From NCBI RefSeq assembly GCF_004327985.1, contig NZ_SJDL01000021.1, positions 1 through 64,000 of the forward strand: a stretch of 64,000 bases of DNA, read 5' to 3'. The position numbers and the translations under genes are program-made. The stretch comes from Marinobacter halodurans (GTDB taxonomy: Bacteria > Pseudomonadota > Gammaproteobacteria > Pseudomonadales > Oleiphilaceae). Positions 1-8,076 of this stretch are shown here, piece by piece. The notes under the pieces were generated by a model. The model worked only from the letters and a program-made list of their open reading frames with translations. It was not told the origin of the DNA and made no database searches. How positions within the stretch are numbered: the first letter of the stretch is position 1; each line of letters starts with the position of its first letter.

Positions 1-148
1 GCCAAAGAAGGTGTTCGACCGCCTGTCTCTGGTCAGTTTGCTGGATACGATAAACCGGCTTCAGAGCCAATCATGAACCGCCGTGGTACGGAACCGTATG
101 CCCGGTGGTGTGAGAGGACGGGGGAGGTGACTCCCCCTCCTACTCGAT
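1..148 (+). mobile_element. Group II intron, 3' end (domains V and VI)
   Basis: Bases 77-109 fold as a domain-V-like hairpin: 77-82 pair with 104-109, a two-base bulge lies at 99-100, and the tip helix is 87-90 with 95-98. Bases 112-145 form a domain-VI-like stem: GAG/CTC, then AGGA/TCCT, then a GC-rich helix ending in a GTGA loop. One A (142) is bulged on the 3' strand, seven bases from the probable intron end at 148, as expected for the branch-point adenosine. The pattern is the familiar tail of bacterial introns that carry a reverse transcriptase/maturase. A reading frame open to the left edge stops at 74-76. It could be the end of the maturase, but 24 codons are too few to tell. The rest of the intron lies outside the window. 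Confidence 0.8.
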
Positions 149-543
149 GCCTCACAAAAGTGACCTGCGGGGTGTGCAGAGAACCTCTCCACCGCCCGGG
201 GCGAAACGCTTCAATGCCGGCTAATCCGCCTGCTCCTGCCAGTATCCAGTCCCGCTCGGTGGACCGCAGATCACGACTGCGGTTGGAAAACTAATGACCC
301 CCTTGCTTCAAATCATCGAACCATTGCCAATGTGCAAGAAGACAGCTCCCCAACAGGCTTATCGACCTTCTCCAGACCTATCCCCGAAGACCTACCGTCT
401 ACCTACTACAGCTTGCGCACAGCGGTGCCATCAGACCATACCGCCACCACGCCCACTCCCTCTCTCCAAGTTGCTCTCCGTTGCTCCCATATCCCCAGGC
501 TGATGCCACGCAGAACCAGCCGTATCACCATCATTTACCCAGG
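149..543. other. Unassigned intergenic stretch after the intron
   Basis: No convincing gene is seen on either strand. Short open frames exist but lack ribosome-binding sites and look compositionally unlike proteins. The plus strand from about 300 to 530 is pyrimidine-rich. A small hairpin (CCGCAG, 7-base loop, CTGCGG) lies near 263-281. The stretch could be the remains of the intron's target site or the decayed end of a gene interrupted by the intron; nothing in it decides this. Confidence 0.4.
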
Positions 544-574
544 AAAAAGCCCCGACAGTCTGAACCGCCGGGGC
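544..574 (-). terminator. Rho-independent terminator of the receiver-TM gene
   Basis: Read on the minus strand, GCCCCG (574-569) pairs with CGGGGC (554-549) and is followed by five T residues (548-544). It lies about 45 bases beyond the stop codon of the leftward gene ending at 621. Confidence 0.7.
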
Positions 575-620
575 CGCCTGGAACACAATGACTGAAAGCC
601 AAAAGGCATAAGTGACCTGG

Positions 621-1364
621 TTACTGCCCCTGCCCATCAATTCCCACTATCTGGGCAATAATGTCCTGAATCACAGTGAACTGCTCATTCACGCTATTGA
701 GTACCTGTTTGACCTGCGCCAATTCGAGGGAAAAATACACCGTCACGGCCACCAGCCCCACCAGTGTCAACGACCAAAGCAGGCGCAGTCGACGGTAGCG
801 TCGATCAACGCGTTCCTCCAACTGTGCCTGAAGGGTGGCGACGGTTGTTCTCAGTTGATGAAGTTCGTCGTGGGAGTCTTCGTAGGCGATCTCAAGCGTC
901 GACAGGCGGCCGGTCAGGCGACGGTTGACAGACGTCTCCTCGGTGCCGTTAAGTGGCTCCCGGGGTAGGGGAAGTACGGGAATATCGTCATCGCGGCCGG
1001 CCAGGATGGAATCCACCATCTCCAGAAGTTGGTCTCGATCCACCTGCTTGCTGATCACCCCTGCAGCGCCCAGGGCTTTCGCATCTTCCAGGTATTTATC
1101 GGCATTCTGGGAGGTGTACATGAAGACCGGAATATTCCGGGTGTCGGGATCGTCCTTGAGAATCTTCAGGGCATCGAAGCCATTCATGCCCGGCAGCAGG
1201 TGATCCAGAAAGATCAGGTCGTAGGACTCCGCACGGAGCATTTTAAAGCCCTCTTCCGCGGAAGCTGCCCCCCGGGCCGTGAAATCCCCTTTCTCAAGCA
1301 TGCGGGCAAGGATGATCCGTGCCGTCGACGAATCATCAATAATCAGCGCGTGGCCGCGAGGCAT
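621..1364 (-). CDS. Receiver-domain protein with C-terminal membrane anchor
   Basis: A 247-residue protein. Residues 5-125 are a CheY-like receiver with the acidic pair D10-D11, phospho-acceptor D54 in the motif LIFLDHLLPG, a YTS switch segment and the conserved lysine in GVISKQ. A basic, coiled-coil-like linker (about 150-190) leads to one strongly hydrophobic helix (about 193-213) and a short tail. There is no DNA-binding or enzymatic output domain. The start is the ATG at 1364, preceded by AAGGAGAG; an upstream in-frame start at 1400 lacks such a site. It ends a run of signalling genes but has its own likely promoter. Its job is unknown. It may be a phosphate sink or a membrane-localised adaptor for the upstream kinases; that is inference. 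Confidence 0.9.
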   Translation of the reverse strand: MPRGHALIIDDSSTARIILARMLEKGDFTARGAASAEEGFKMLRAESYDLIFLDHLLPGMNGFDALKILKDDPDTRNIPVFMYTSQNADKYLEDAKALGAAGVISKQVDRDQLLEMVDSILAGRDDDIPVLPLPREPLNGTEETSVNRRLTGRLSTLEIAYEDSHDELHQLRTTVATLQAQLEERVDRRYRRLRLLWSLTLVGLVAVTVYFSLELAQVKQVLNSVNEQFTVIQDIIAQIVGIDGQGQ

Positions 1365-1438
1365 AATTCTCTCCTTATGAACTGATGACTCCGACCACAC
1401 CTGGGCCTTCTTGGTAGTCGCCCTCAGACGCTTTAACC

Positions 1439-1477
1439 CTTGCCTGGATTCACCGGAGGAGCGCCTGCTTGCCTGGA
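1439..1477. repeat. 10-bp direct repeat in leader of receiver-TM gene
   Basis: The ten bases CTTGCCTGGA occur at 1439-1448 and 1468-1477 on the plus strand (TCCAGGCAAG on the transcribed sense), 29 bases apart. They lie just downstream of the putative -10 element, between promoter and start codon. They could be operator half-sites or chance. Confidence 0.35.
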
Positions 1478-1487
1478 GTTCTCGAAA

Positions 1488-1516
1488 AAGTTATCCCGTC
1501 ATGTCACCCGGCGCAA
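1488..1516 (-). promoter_or_regulatory. Possible sigma-70 promoter for receiver-TM gene
   Basis: On the minus strand TTGCGC (1516-1511) is followed after exactly 17 bases by TAACTT (1493-1488). It lies in the 190-base gap between the histidine kinase stop and the receiver-TM start, suggesting that the last gene of the cassette can be transcribed separately. Confidence 0.35.
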
Positions 1517-1554
1517 GGAATTGGTGCCGGTTCCTGTGAGCACCGTCGATGCCC

Positions 1555-2262
1555 TCAGGGCAGGTGAATCTCGAAGACGCCTCCGCCGAGAGGCCCGCCG
1601 TTAAACAGGCGAACGAAACCGGTCCGTTCCCCCTCCTGGTGGAGGCGGGCAACGGCATCCGCAAAGTAGAGGCCCAGCCGCGTGCTGCCGCTGTCGAAGT
1701 CGATAGGGGCGGATGTTCCCGGGGACGTCGACAACATACTGGCAGGGTACCCCTTGCCGTCGTCTGCCACCTGGATGACCAGGTATCCATTCTCTTCCCG
1801 ACTGCCCATGCGAATGCGTTTGTCGGTATAGCGGATGGCGTTATTGAGTGTGTCATTCAACACGCCGCTTAGGAGGTCTGCGTCGAAAAAGCCGCTGATT
1901 GGATCAGCGGTTATCTCGTAACTGATGCCACGACCATCCAGGAGTGGCACATGGCGCGCGAGTTGGGCTTCCAGGTAGTCGGGAACGAAGTGTTCCTCGA
2001 CATGCGCCGAGAGATTCGACTGGTCCAGCCGGTAAAGCCCAAGTAGCTGGACCAGGTCTGAATGAACCCGTTCGGCCTCGTAACGCAGGGTGTTGAAACG
2101 GGGCGATTGAGCCCCATCCGGCGACAGTTCATCCCGCAGCTCATCCAGCGAGTGCAACAGCATGCCCAGCGAGTTCTTCATGTCGTGAACGGCAGAGGCC
2201 ATGACCATGGCAAAATCCGGCGACGGCTTGGTGCCCTGATCGGGTTGGTCGGCATCAGTCAT
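1555..2262 (-). CDS. Soluble histidine kinase
   Basis: A compact 235-residue kinase with no transmembrane segment. The phospho-acceptor region AVHDMKNSLGML places the histidine at position 26. A helical dimerisation region follows, then a GHKL ATPase domain with an N-box (LNDTLNNAIRYTD), a G1 box (DDGKGY) and a G2-like segment (TRLGLYFA). The first 20 residues are short and polar, so sensing must come from a partner. Its ATG overlaps the TGA of the upstream receiver-TPR gene (ATGA), implying translational coupling. Likely donors or acceptors of phosphate are the receiver-TPR protein and the receiver-TM protein on either side. The H-box is of the HDxxN kind, so it could also act as a phosphatase. 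The partner assignment is inferred from position. Confidence 0.88.
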   Translation of the reverse strand: MTDADQPDQGTKPSPDFAMVMASAVHDMKNSLGMLLHSLDELRDELSPDGAQSPRFNTLRYEAERVHSDLVQLLGLYRLDQSNLSAHVEEHFVPDYLEAQLARHVPLLDGRGISYEITADPISGFFDADLLSGVLNDTLNNAIRYTDKRIRMGSREENGYLVIQVADDGKGYPASMLSTSPGTSAPIDFDSGSTRLGLYFADAVARLHQEGERTGFVRLFNGGPLGGGVFEIHLP

Positions 2263-3899
2263 GACAGACCCTCGACTTTGCGTTTGAGCGATTGGAAACG
2301 ACGATACTGCTTATGTCGCTCGGGCAGGCTCTCCAATTGAGCCAGACACTGTCGGCACTCCCGGATCAACGGTTGCCGATCGGCTCCCTGGTCGATCTGC
2401 CGGAGGCGGACCTGTATCAGGTTAAGGTTCAGGGCCGGGTGGGCCGGCACCAGTTTCAGGGCTTCCGAGAAACTGGTCGCCGCGTTATCGAGGTCCCGAT
2501 TCTCGAAGGCCTGGATACCCTGGCGAGTAAGACGGCGGGCCTGCAGTTTTTGGCGGAAACTGACCGGCTCATCCAGTAAGGCTTCGATGTCGGACTGTAC
2601 CGCTTCATTGCCTTCACAGCGCTGGGACAGCGCCATCAGTCTCTGCCAGGCTTCATCCCGGCGATCCATTGCAAACAGCGAACGCGCCAGTTCGAGCTCA
2701 GTATCCGGGGCATTGCCTTCTTCGCTTTCCAGGAAGCTGTTGATGATGGCACTGGCTTCGCTCGTGCGTTTCTGGCCCTGGTGAACCCGGGCCTCGATCA
2801 GCCGTGACACCTCCGGAACCCCGGCCGAGTCGGGGAATCGCTTGCGAACGAGCGCGAGGGCCCGCAGCGCTTCGTCGGCCCGGCCACGGCCCTCATCACT
2901 GGAGTCATCCTCGCTGAGATCGCAGAGTGACCGTCCCAGACCCAGGTAGTGGTCCGGGTGGTCGTGAATGCTGTAGTGGCCCAACTGGACCGTGCGGCGC
3001 CATGCCTCACAGGCGGTATCCATGTCCTGGTTGCTGCCGGCCAGCATGGCCAGTTGCTTCTGCCGCAAAATGGCATTGGGCGACAGGGTGGCCGCCTGTT
3101 CCAGCGTGCGTTGTGCCGTTCCCTGCTTGCCCGCCAGTGACTGGGCACGCGCCAGGTGATCGTAGGCCTCGACCATGTCGGGCTGTTTCTCGATCAGGGT
3201 ATGGAGGGCGTCTATGGCCTCAGCATAACGCTGCTCGGCGATCAGGATGCGCCCCAGCCCCAGGCGAGCCCAGGAAAGTTCCCTGGACTGCAGGACATCC
3301 TCGCAGATCTTGCGCGCATGGCTGTAATCGCCCACCTGGTAATACAGGTCTGACAGCGTCTTGAGAATCCAGGTTCGATAGCGCGGCTGTTGGGGCAGCA
3401 TCTGTGTACACAGGGAAATCGCCTTGGGCAGGTTGTCCAGGTCCATTTCCCGGTTGATCGGCAAAAGTACGGCCCGCTGCTGCAGGAGGGCACCAAGTCG
3501 CTGGCTCAGGGACGCCTGGTTGATGGGTTTGGTGAGGTAGCCGTCCGGCTGGTATTCCCGGGCTCCCATGACCATCTCCTTGGACGTTTCCGCGGTCACC
3601 ATGATGAACAGTGCCGTACGTCGCAACAGCTTGCGGTGGCGTAACTCCTCGAGAATGTGTTGACCGTTCTTCCCGGCACCCAGATTGTAATCGCACAGGA
3701 CGATATCGAACTGCTCGTAGGTGCAGCTCTGGATGGCCGCGTTGCCATTGGCACAGGCCTCGATATGGCCGATACCCATGCCGCGCAGCATCTGCCTCAT
3801 GGACAGGCGAAAATTTTCGAAATCGTCCACGATCAGAACCCTCAGTTTCGAGTAGTCGATCGGTTGGGCGCTGGACGAGGTCGTTGTCGAAGATTGCAC
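2259..3899 (-). CDS. Response regulator with TPR repeats
   Basis: A 546-residue protein. Residues 18-140 form a receiver with the acidic pair D25-D26, phospho-acceptor D70 (VLCDYNLG) and the lysine in LTKPIN. From about residue 150 to the end it is a superhelical array of tetratricopeptide-like repeats (for example ARKICEDVLQ, AIDALHTLIEKQPDMVEAY, FSEALKLVPAHPALN). There is no DNA-binding domain, so output is presumably phosphorylation-dependent protein-protein contact. It starts two bases downstream of the hybrid kinase stop and overlaps the next kinase start, so it is firmly within one transcript. Receiver-TPR proteins are known as a domain combination, but I do not recognise a characterised orthologue. 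Confidence 0.9.
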   Translation of the reverse strand: MQSSTTTSSSAQPIDYSKLRVLIVDDFENFRLSMRQMLRGMGIGHIEACANGNAAIQSCTYEQFDIVLCDYNLGAGKNGQHILEELRHRKLLRRTALFIMVTAETSKEMVMGAREYQPDGYLTKPINQASLSQRLGALLQQRAVLLPINREMDLDNLPKAISLCTQMLPQQPRYRTWILKTLSDLYYQVGDYSHARKICEDVLQSRELSWARLGLGRILIAEQRYAEAIDALHTLIEKQPDMVEAYDHLARAQSLAGKQGTAQRTLEQAATLSPNAILRQKQLAMLAGSNQDMDTACEAWRRTVQLGHYSIHDHPDHYLGLGRSLCDLSEDDSSDEGRGRADEALRALALVRKRFPDSAGVPEVSRLIEARVHQGQKRTSEASAIINSFLESEEGNAPDTELELARSLFAMDRRDEAWQRLMALSQRCEGNEAVQSDIEALLDEPVSFRQKLQARRLTRQGIQAFENRDLDNAATSFSEALKLVPAHPALNLNLIQVRLRQIDQGADRQPLIRECRQCLAQLESLPERHKQYRRFQSLKRKVEGLS

Positions 3900-3901
3900 G
3901 G

Positions 3902-6900
3902 TCAGACCCCCTGGGCGGCTTTCTTGAGCTGCTTGTTCACCATGGCTCGCAAGGCGGCTGGTTTTACGGGTTTATACAGGATCTGATACCCCAGCTCCAG
4001 CGTTCGGCTGCGGACATCCTCGGCCATGTAGCCGGTGATCAGAATGCCGGGAATGGACTCTCCCAGTTCCGCGCGCAGGGTATTCATGGCATCGAGGCCG
4101 TTCCTGTCGTCGTCCAACTGGTAGTCGGCCAGTATGATGTCGGGCGGATCCCCGGCCAGCTTATCGCGAGCCTCCTCCAGGCTGCGGGCCGGAATGACCT
4201 GGCAGCCCCAGTTATTCAACAGTGCGATCATGCCATCGAGAATGTTCTCGTCGTTGTCGATGCACAATACCGACAGTCCCTTGAGGTTGGACAGACCGCG
4301 TGACGAGGATTTCGAGGTCTGGGCCGTTGCACTGACTTCGACCGGCTCCACCCGCGGCACCGTGATGCTGAACATGCTGCCGCGGCCCTGTCGGGAGCGT
4401 ACGTTGACCGGGTGATCGAGCATGGTGCTGATGCGGTCGACGATGGCCAGGCCCAGGCCAAGCCCTTTCTGGTCACTGGCCTGCTGCAGGCGGCGAAATT
4501 CTTCAAAGATCTGTTTCAGCTTGTCGCTGGGGATGCCGGGACCGGTATCCCAGACTTCGATTCGGATGTAGCCCTGCAGGCGCCGGCAACCCAGGAGGAT
4601 GCGGCCGGTGGGCGTGTAGCGGATGGCATTGGACAGGAAGTTCTGGATGACCCGGCGCAGCAGTTGCAGGTCGGAATGGATCCAGGCGGAGCAGGGCACC
4701 ATGTGCAGTGCCAGGTTCTGTTCCTGGGCGATGGCGGAGAACTCTGTCGACAGGTGGCGCAGCAGCTCGTTGACGGAGAAACTGGAGCGCTTGGGTTCCA
4801 GCGCACCGGCATCCAGCTTGGAGATGTCCAGCAGCGTGCTGATGATCTCCTCGGCGGCTTCCAGCGAGCTGTCGATGTGATCCACCAGTTCCTTGAGCTC
4901 GGTCCCCGAGGCCTTGCCGGCCAGCGCCGAAGTGAACAGGCGCGCTGCATTCAGCGGCTGTAGCAGGTCATGACTGGCGGAGGCGAGGAAGCGGGTTTTA
5001 CTGACGTTGGCCTGCTCGGCGACGGACTTGGCGGTCAGGAGCTGCTCGTTCAACACCTGCAGTTCCTGGGTCCGTTCTTTGACCCGCTGCTCCAGATAGA
5101 TGTTCGTCTCCTTCAGCGCCTGCTCGGTCCGGCGCATGGGAGTGATGTCCTGGAATGTGGTTACATACCCGCCGCCGGGAATCGGGCTGCCTTCGATCTG
5201 CAGCACTGTGCCGTCCGGTCGGTGCTGCTCATCGCCGAAGGCCAGGCCCTCTCGCATGCAGTGCAGCCGGTATTCCACCAGCTCGTCCACCTTGCGGGCG
5301 GGCAGGTTGGTCACCATGTTGTAGCGGATCAGGTCCGCGAATGGCCGGCCGGCGCGCACGAAGCCGCGTGGGTAGGTAAACATTTCCAGGTAGCGCTGGT
5401 TCCAGACCACCAATTGCTGCTGGTGATTGACCACGGCCACGCCCAGGCTGATGTTCTCGATGGCGGACTGCAGCAACTCCCGGCTGAACGTCATGGCCTG
5501 GGAGGCCTCGTCGACGATGCTGACCACATCCTCGATCTGCATGTCACGCCCGGTGAGCGTGGACTCCAGTACGACCCGGGCCGTGGATGCCCCGATCACG
5601 GAGGCCAACTGGCGTTCCACATACTTCATCAGGTGCGTACTGGCCGGCCGGTGCGGTGACAGCCGGATGGCGTTCCGCCGCTCGTAGTTGCGGAACAGGG
5701 TATAGGCCCGCTCCTCGCCCATGAAACGGTCCGCAACCGCCTGCAGGTCGGAAATCAGGATCTCGCCCTCCCAGACCTGCTGCTGAGGTGTGTCGGCCCT
5801 GGGCTCGGGATCGTGGAAGAAAGACGCAATCTGGATCTTTTCCCGGACCCGTTGGCGAGTCACCAGGGACAGGGCAATATAGATCAGCATGTTGCAGCCG
5901 AGACTCCAGATAATACCGTGGCTGACTTCGTCCATCTGCAGGCCGAACAGGGCGGTGGGACGGGTCCAGGCAATGCCCAGGATGCCGTTCTCGATCAGGG
6001 TATGGCCGAGCCAGCCGGTCGACGTCAGCGTCGGGATCAGCAGGGTGTAGCACCACATCAGGAAGCCCGCGGCCAGGCCCCATACCGCCCCGGTGTGATT
6101 GCCCCGCCGCCAGATGATGCCGCCCACGAGTGCCGGGCCAAACTGGGCCGCAGCCGCAAACGACAACAGACCGAACGCGGTCAGGCTGTAATCCTCACCG
6201 GCCAGCCGGTAAAACCCATAGGCGATCAGCAGGATCACGAAAATCGCCACCCGGCGAATACTGAGCAGGAGGTAGCTCAGGTCCCCGCGCCGGCTCATGC
6301 GTGGATGGAAGAACTTGAGCAGCGCCGGCATGATGATTTCGTTGCTCACCATGGTGGAGATGGCCACCGAGCACACGATGACCATCGCTGCGGCGGCTGA
6401 TCCCCCGCCCAGGAAGGCCAGTACCGCAAGCCACTGCTCCCCGGCCAGGATGGGCAGGCTCAGGATCATGACGTCCGGATTGGTCTGCCCGCTGGTGGGC
6501 AGCAGCAGCCCGCCGGCAGCAATCGGCACCACGAAGGCGCTGGCGATGAGCAGATAGGCCGGCATGGCCCACCGGGCGGTATTCAGGTCGCGATGGTCGG
6601 TGTTCTCGACCACCGTGACGTGGAACTGGCGGGGCAGGCAGATAATGGCCAGCATGGCCACCAGTGTCTGGGTAATGAATGCCACCGGCTCGATGTTGTC
6701 GGTGGTGAGCGTACCCATCAGGTTGGCATCGCGGATGCGTTCGAACAGGTCACCGAAACCATCGTACAGCCCATAGCTGACAAACAGCCCCACCGCGACG
6801 AAGGCAACCAGCTTGATCACCGACTCGAAGGCAATCGCCTGGATCATGCCCCGATGGTGTTCGGTGGATTCCAGGTGGCGGGTACCGAAAAGCACCGTAA

Positions 6901-7426
6901 AGATGGCCAGCGCCAGCGTGATATACCAGGCTGAGTCGGTCCATGCCGCTTCGCTGATGGAAGGCTGGAACAACCCGCCGGGTTCGGTCAGTACATTGAA
7001 TCCCATGGCAATCGCTTTCAGTTGCAGGGCGATATAGGGAATGCTGCCCACCAGCGCGATCACCGAGATCAGCGCGGCCAGGGTCTGTGACTTGCCGTAA
7101 CGGGAGGCGACGAAGTCCGCAATGGACGTGCTGTTGTTGCGCTTGCTGATATAGATGATGCGTCGCAGCAACGGCGAGCAGAGCAGGAACACCAGCAGGG
7201 GGCCCAGGTATATCGGCAGGAACCCGAAACCCTCCTGGCTGGCCCGGCCGACAGCACCGTAGAACGTCCACGAGGTAAAATACACCGCCAGGGAGAGGGC
7301 GTAGATGTGGGTGCGGGCAAATTTCCGCTGGTAAAGGCCGGGGTGGCGGTCGCCCGCCCAGGCCACCAGGAACAACAGTGAGATATAGGTTACGGAAATC
7401 AGGGCGAGTAGCCAGACACTCAGCAT
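3902..7426 (-). CDS. CrbS-like symporter-PAS-histidine kinase-receiver hybrid
   Basis: An 1174-residue integral membrane sensor. Residues 1 to about 500 resemble a sodium:solute symporter with about 13 membrane helices. A linker of the STAC type follows, then a PAS domain (about 655-770), a coiled coil, a HisKA segment with H819 in ASHDLLQPLN, a HATPase domain (NAIRYTP, DTGPGIP, GLGLGLAIV) and a C-terminal receiver with phospho-acceptor D1101 (ILADYQLDDD). This is the layout of CrbS and CbrA sensors, which couple transport or sensing of acetate or histidine to carbon-use genes. The nearby acetate-permease-type symporter favours a CrbS-like role. Final assignment of the ligand is inference. 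AAAGG precedes the ATG. No CrbR-type LuxR regulator is in the window. Confidence 0.93.
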   Translation of the reverse strand: MLSVWLLALISVTYISLLFLVAWAGDRHPGLYQRKFARTHIYALSLAVYFTSWTFYGAVGRASQEGFGFLPIYLGPLLVFLLCSPLLRRIIYISKRNNSTSIADFVASRYGKSQTLAALISVIALVGSIPYIALQLKAIAMGFNVLTEPGGLFQPSISEAAWTDSAWYITLALAIFTVLFGTRHLESTEHHRGMIQAIAFESVIKLVAFVAVGLFVSYGLYDGFGDLFERIRDANLMGTLTTDNIEPVAFITQTLVAMLAIICLPRQFHVTVVENTDHRDLNTARWAMPAYLLIASAFVVPIAAGGLLLPTSGQTNPDVMILSLPILAGEQWLAVLAFLGGGSAAAAMVIVCSVAISTMVSNEIIMPALLKFFHPRMSRRGDLSYLLLSIRRVAIFVILLIAYGFYRLAGEDYSLTAFGLLSFAAAAQFGPALVGGIIWRRGNHTGAVWGLAAGFLMWCYTLLIPTLTSTGWLGHTLIENGILGIAWTRPTALFGLQMDEVSHGIIWSLGCNMLIYIALSLVTRQRVREKIQIASFFHDPEPRADTPQQQVWEGEILISDLQAVADRFMGEERAYTLFRNYERRNAIRLSPHRPASTHLMKYVERQLASVIGASTARVVLESTLTGRDMQIEDVVSIVDEASQAMTFSRELLQSAIENISLGVAVVNHQQQLVVWNQRYLEMFTYPRGFVRAGRPFADLIRYNMVTNLPARKVDELVEYRLHCMREGLAFGDEQHRPDGTVLQIEGSPIPGGGYVTTFQDITPMRRTEQALKETNIYLEQRVKERTQELQVLNEQLLTAKSVAEQANVSKTRFLASASHDLLQPLNAARLFTSALAGKASGTELKELVDHIDSSLEAAEEIISTLLDISKLDAGALEPKRSSFSVNELLRHLSTEFSAIAQEQNLALHMVPCSAWIHSDLQLLRRVIQNFLSNAIRYTPTGRILLGCRRLQGYIRIEVWDTGPGIPSDKLKQIFEEFRRLQQASDQKGLGLGLAIVDRISTMLDHPVNVRSRQGRGSMFSITVPRVEPVEVSATAQTSKSSSRGLSNLKGLSVLCIDNDENILDGMIALLNNWGCQVIPARSLEEARDKLAGDPPDIILADYQLDDDRNGLDAMNTLRAELGESIPGILITGYMAEDVRSRTLELGYQILYKPVKPAALRAMVNKQLKKAAQGV

Positions 7427-7485
7427 AGAAAGCCTTTGCCGCGGAACATCTTCCAGTCAGTTTGTTCGGATCAGGTGACTACTGG

Positions 7486-7989
7486 TCAGGAGCATACCCG
7501 AGCGAGCAGCGGGTCGCTGTCGGGCAATTGCCGGAGCGCCTTGGTGTTCGCCTTACCATCGTCGCCCACGGGGACCAGTTCCTGAGAGGTGCAGTTCAGG
7601 AGGTAGACCTGTTCTTTTACCGAGTCAGTATAGGTCCTCTCAAACTGGTAAAGATAGAAACTCGCCACATCGGGGTCCGACGAGATACGGGTGATGCTGT
7701 TGGTGTCGAGCACCGTAAAACGGGCAACCTGCGGCACGATCAGGCTCCAGGGGCGCCAGATGACCCTCTGGGTCTCTTCGCTCACAACCTCGGCGCCCTT
7801 TGGCAGGCGTGATTGCATCACGGTGTGCCAGGTGTACTCGTTGTAGGCCAGGTAACCCAGCATGCCGGCACCGGCAAATACCGGAATCAACCAGCGTGGT
7901 GCCTTCTGTCGGGTTGCGGCGCGAATACCCAGGGCCAGACCGGCAGCACCGAGGCCCGCAAACACGGTAGCAACAAAATTCCAGAACAT
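7486..7989 (-). CDS. Conserved membrane protein of unknown function
   Basis: A 167-residue protein with two N-terminal membrane helices (about 5-23 and 35-50) and a polar C-terminal domain of about 110 residues, probably periplasmic, containing two cysteines (in LLNCTSQE and at the penultimate position). I recognise it only as a conserved hypothetical found near symporter and CrbS-type genes. Its ribosome-binding site AAGGA (8000-7996) directly abuts the T-tract of the terminator upstream, leaving no room for a promoter between them. It is followed after 59 bases by the hybrid kinase and is probably cotranscribed with it. Confidence 0.75.
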   Translation of the reverse strand: MFWNFVATVFAGLGAAGLALGIRAATRQKAPRWLIPVFAGAGMLGYLAYNEYTWHTVMQSRLPKGAEVVSEETQRVIWRPWSLIVPQVARFTVLDTNSITRISSDPDVASFYLYQFERTYTDSVKEQVYLLNCTSQELVPVGDDGKANTKALRQLPDSDPLLARVCS

Positions 7990-8000
7990 CGGGATTCCTT

Positions 8001-8032
8001 AAATAAAACGGGCTTCCCCGGAGGGAAGCCCG
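8001..8032 (-). terminator. Strong terminator or attenuator after the symporter gene
   Basis: On the minus strand a perfect 10-bp stem, CGGGCTTCCC with GGGAAGCCCG, closes a four-base loop and is followed by TTTTATTT (8008-8001). It lies 45 bases past the symporter stop and immediately ahead of the ribosome-binding site of the next gene, so it may act as an attenuator. Confidence 0.9.
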
Positions 8033-8076
8033 CTTGTGGTCGTTATGCAGCTAGCTGCATTGAACTACATTTCGGA

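Noticed and set aside
73-294. 73-codon frame at the window start
   Set aside because: It begins inside intron domain V and crosses the predicted splice end; not a gene.
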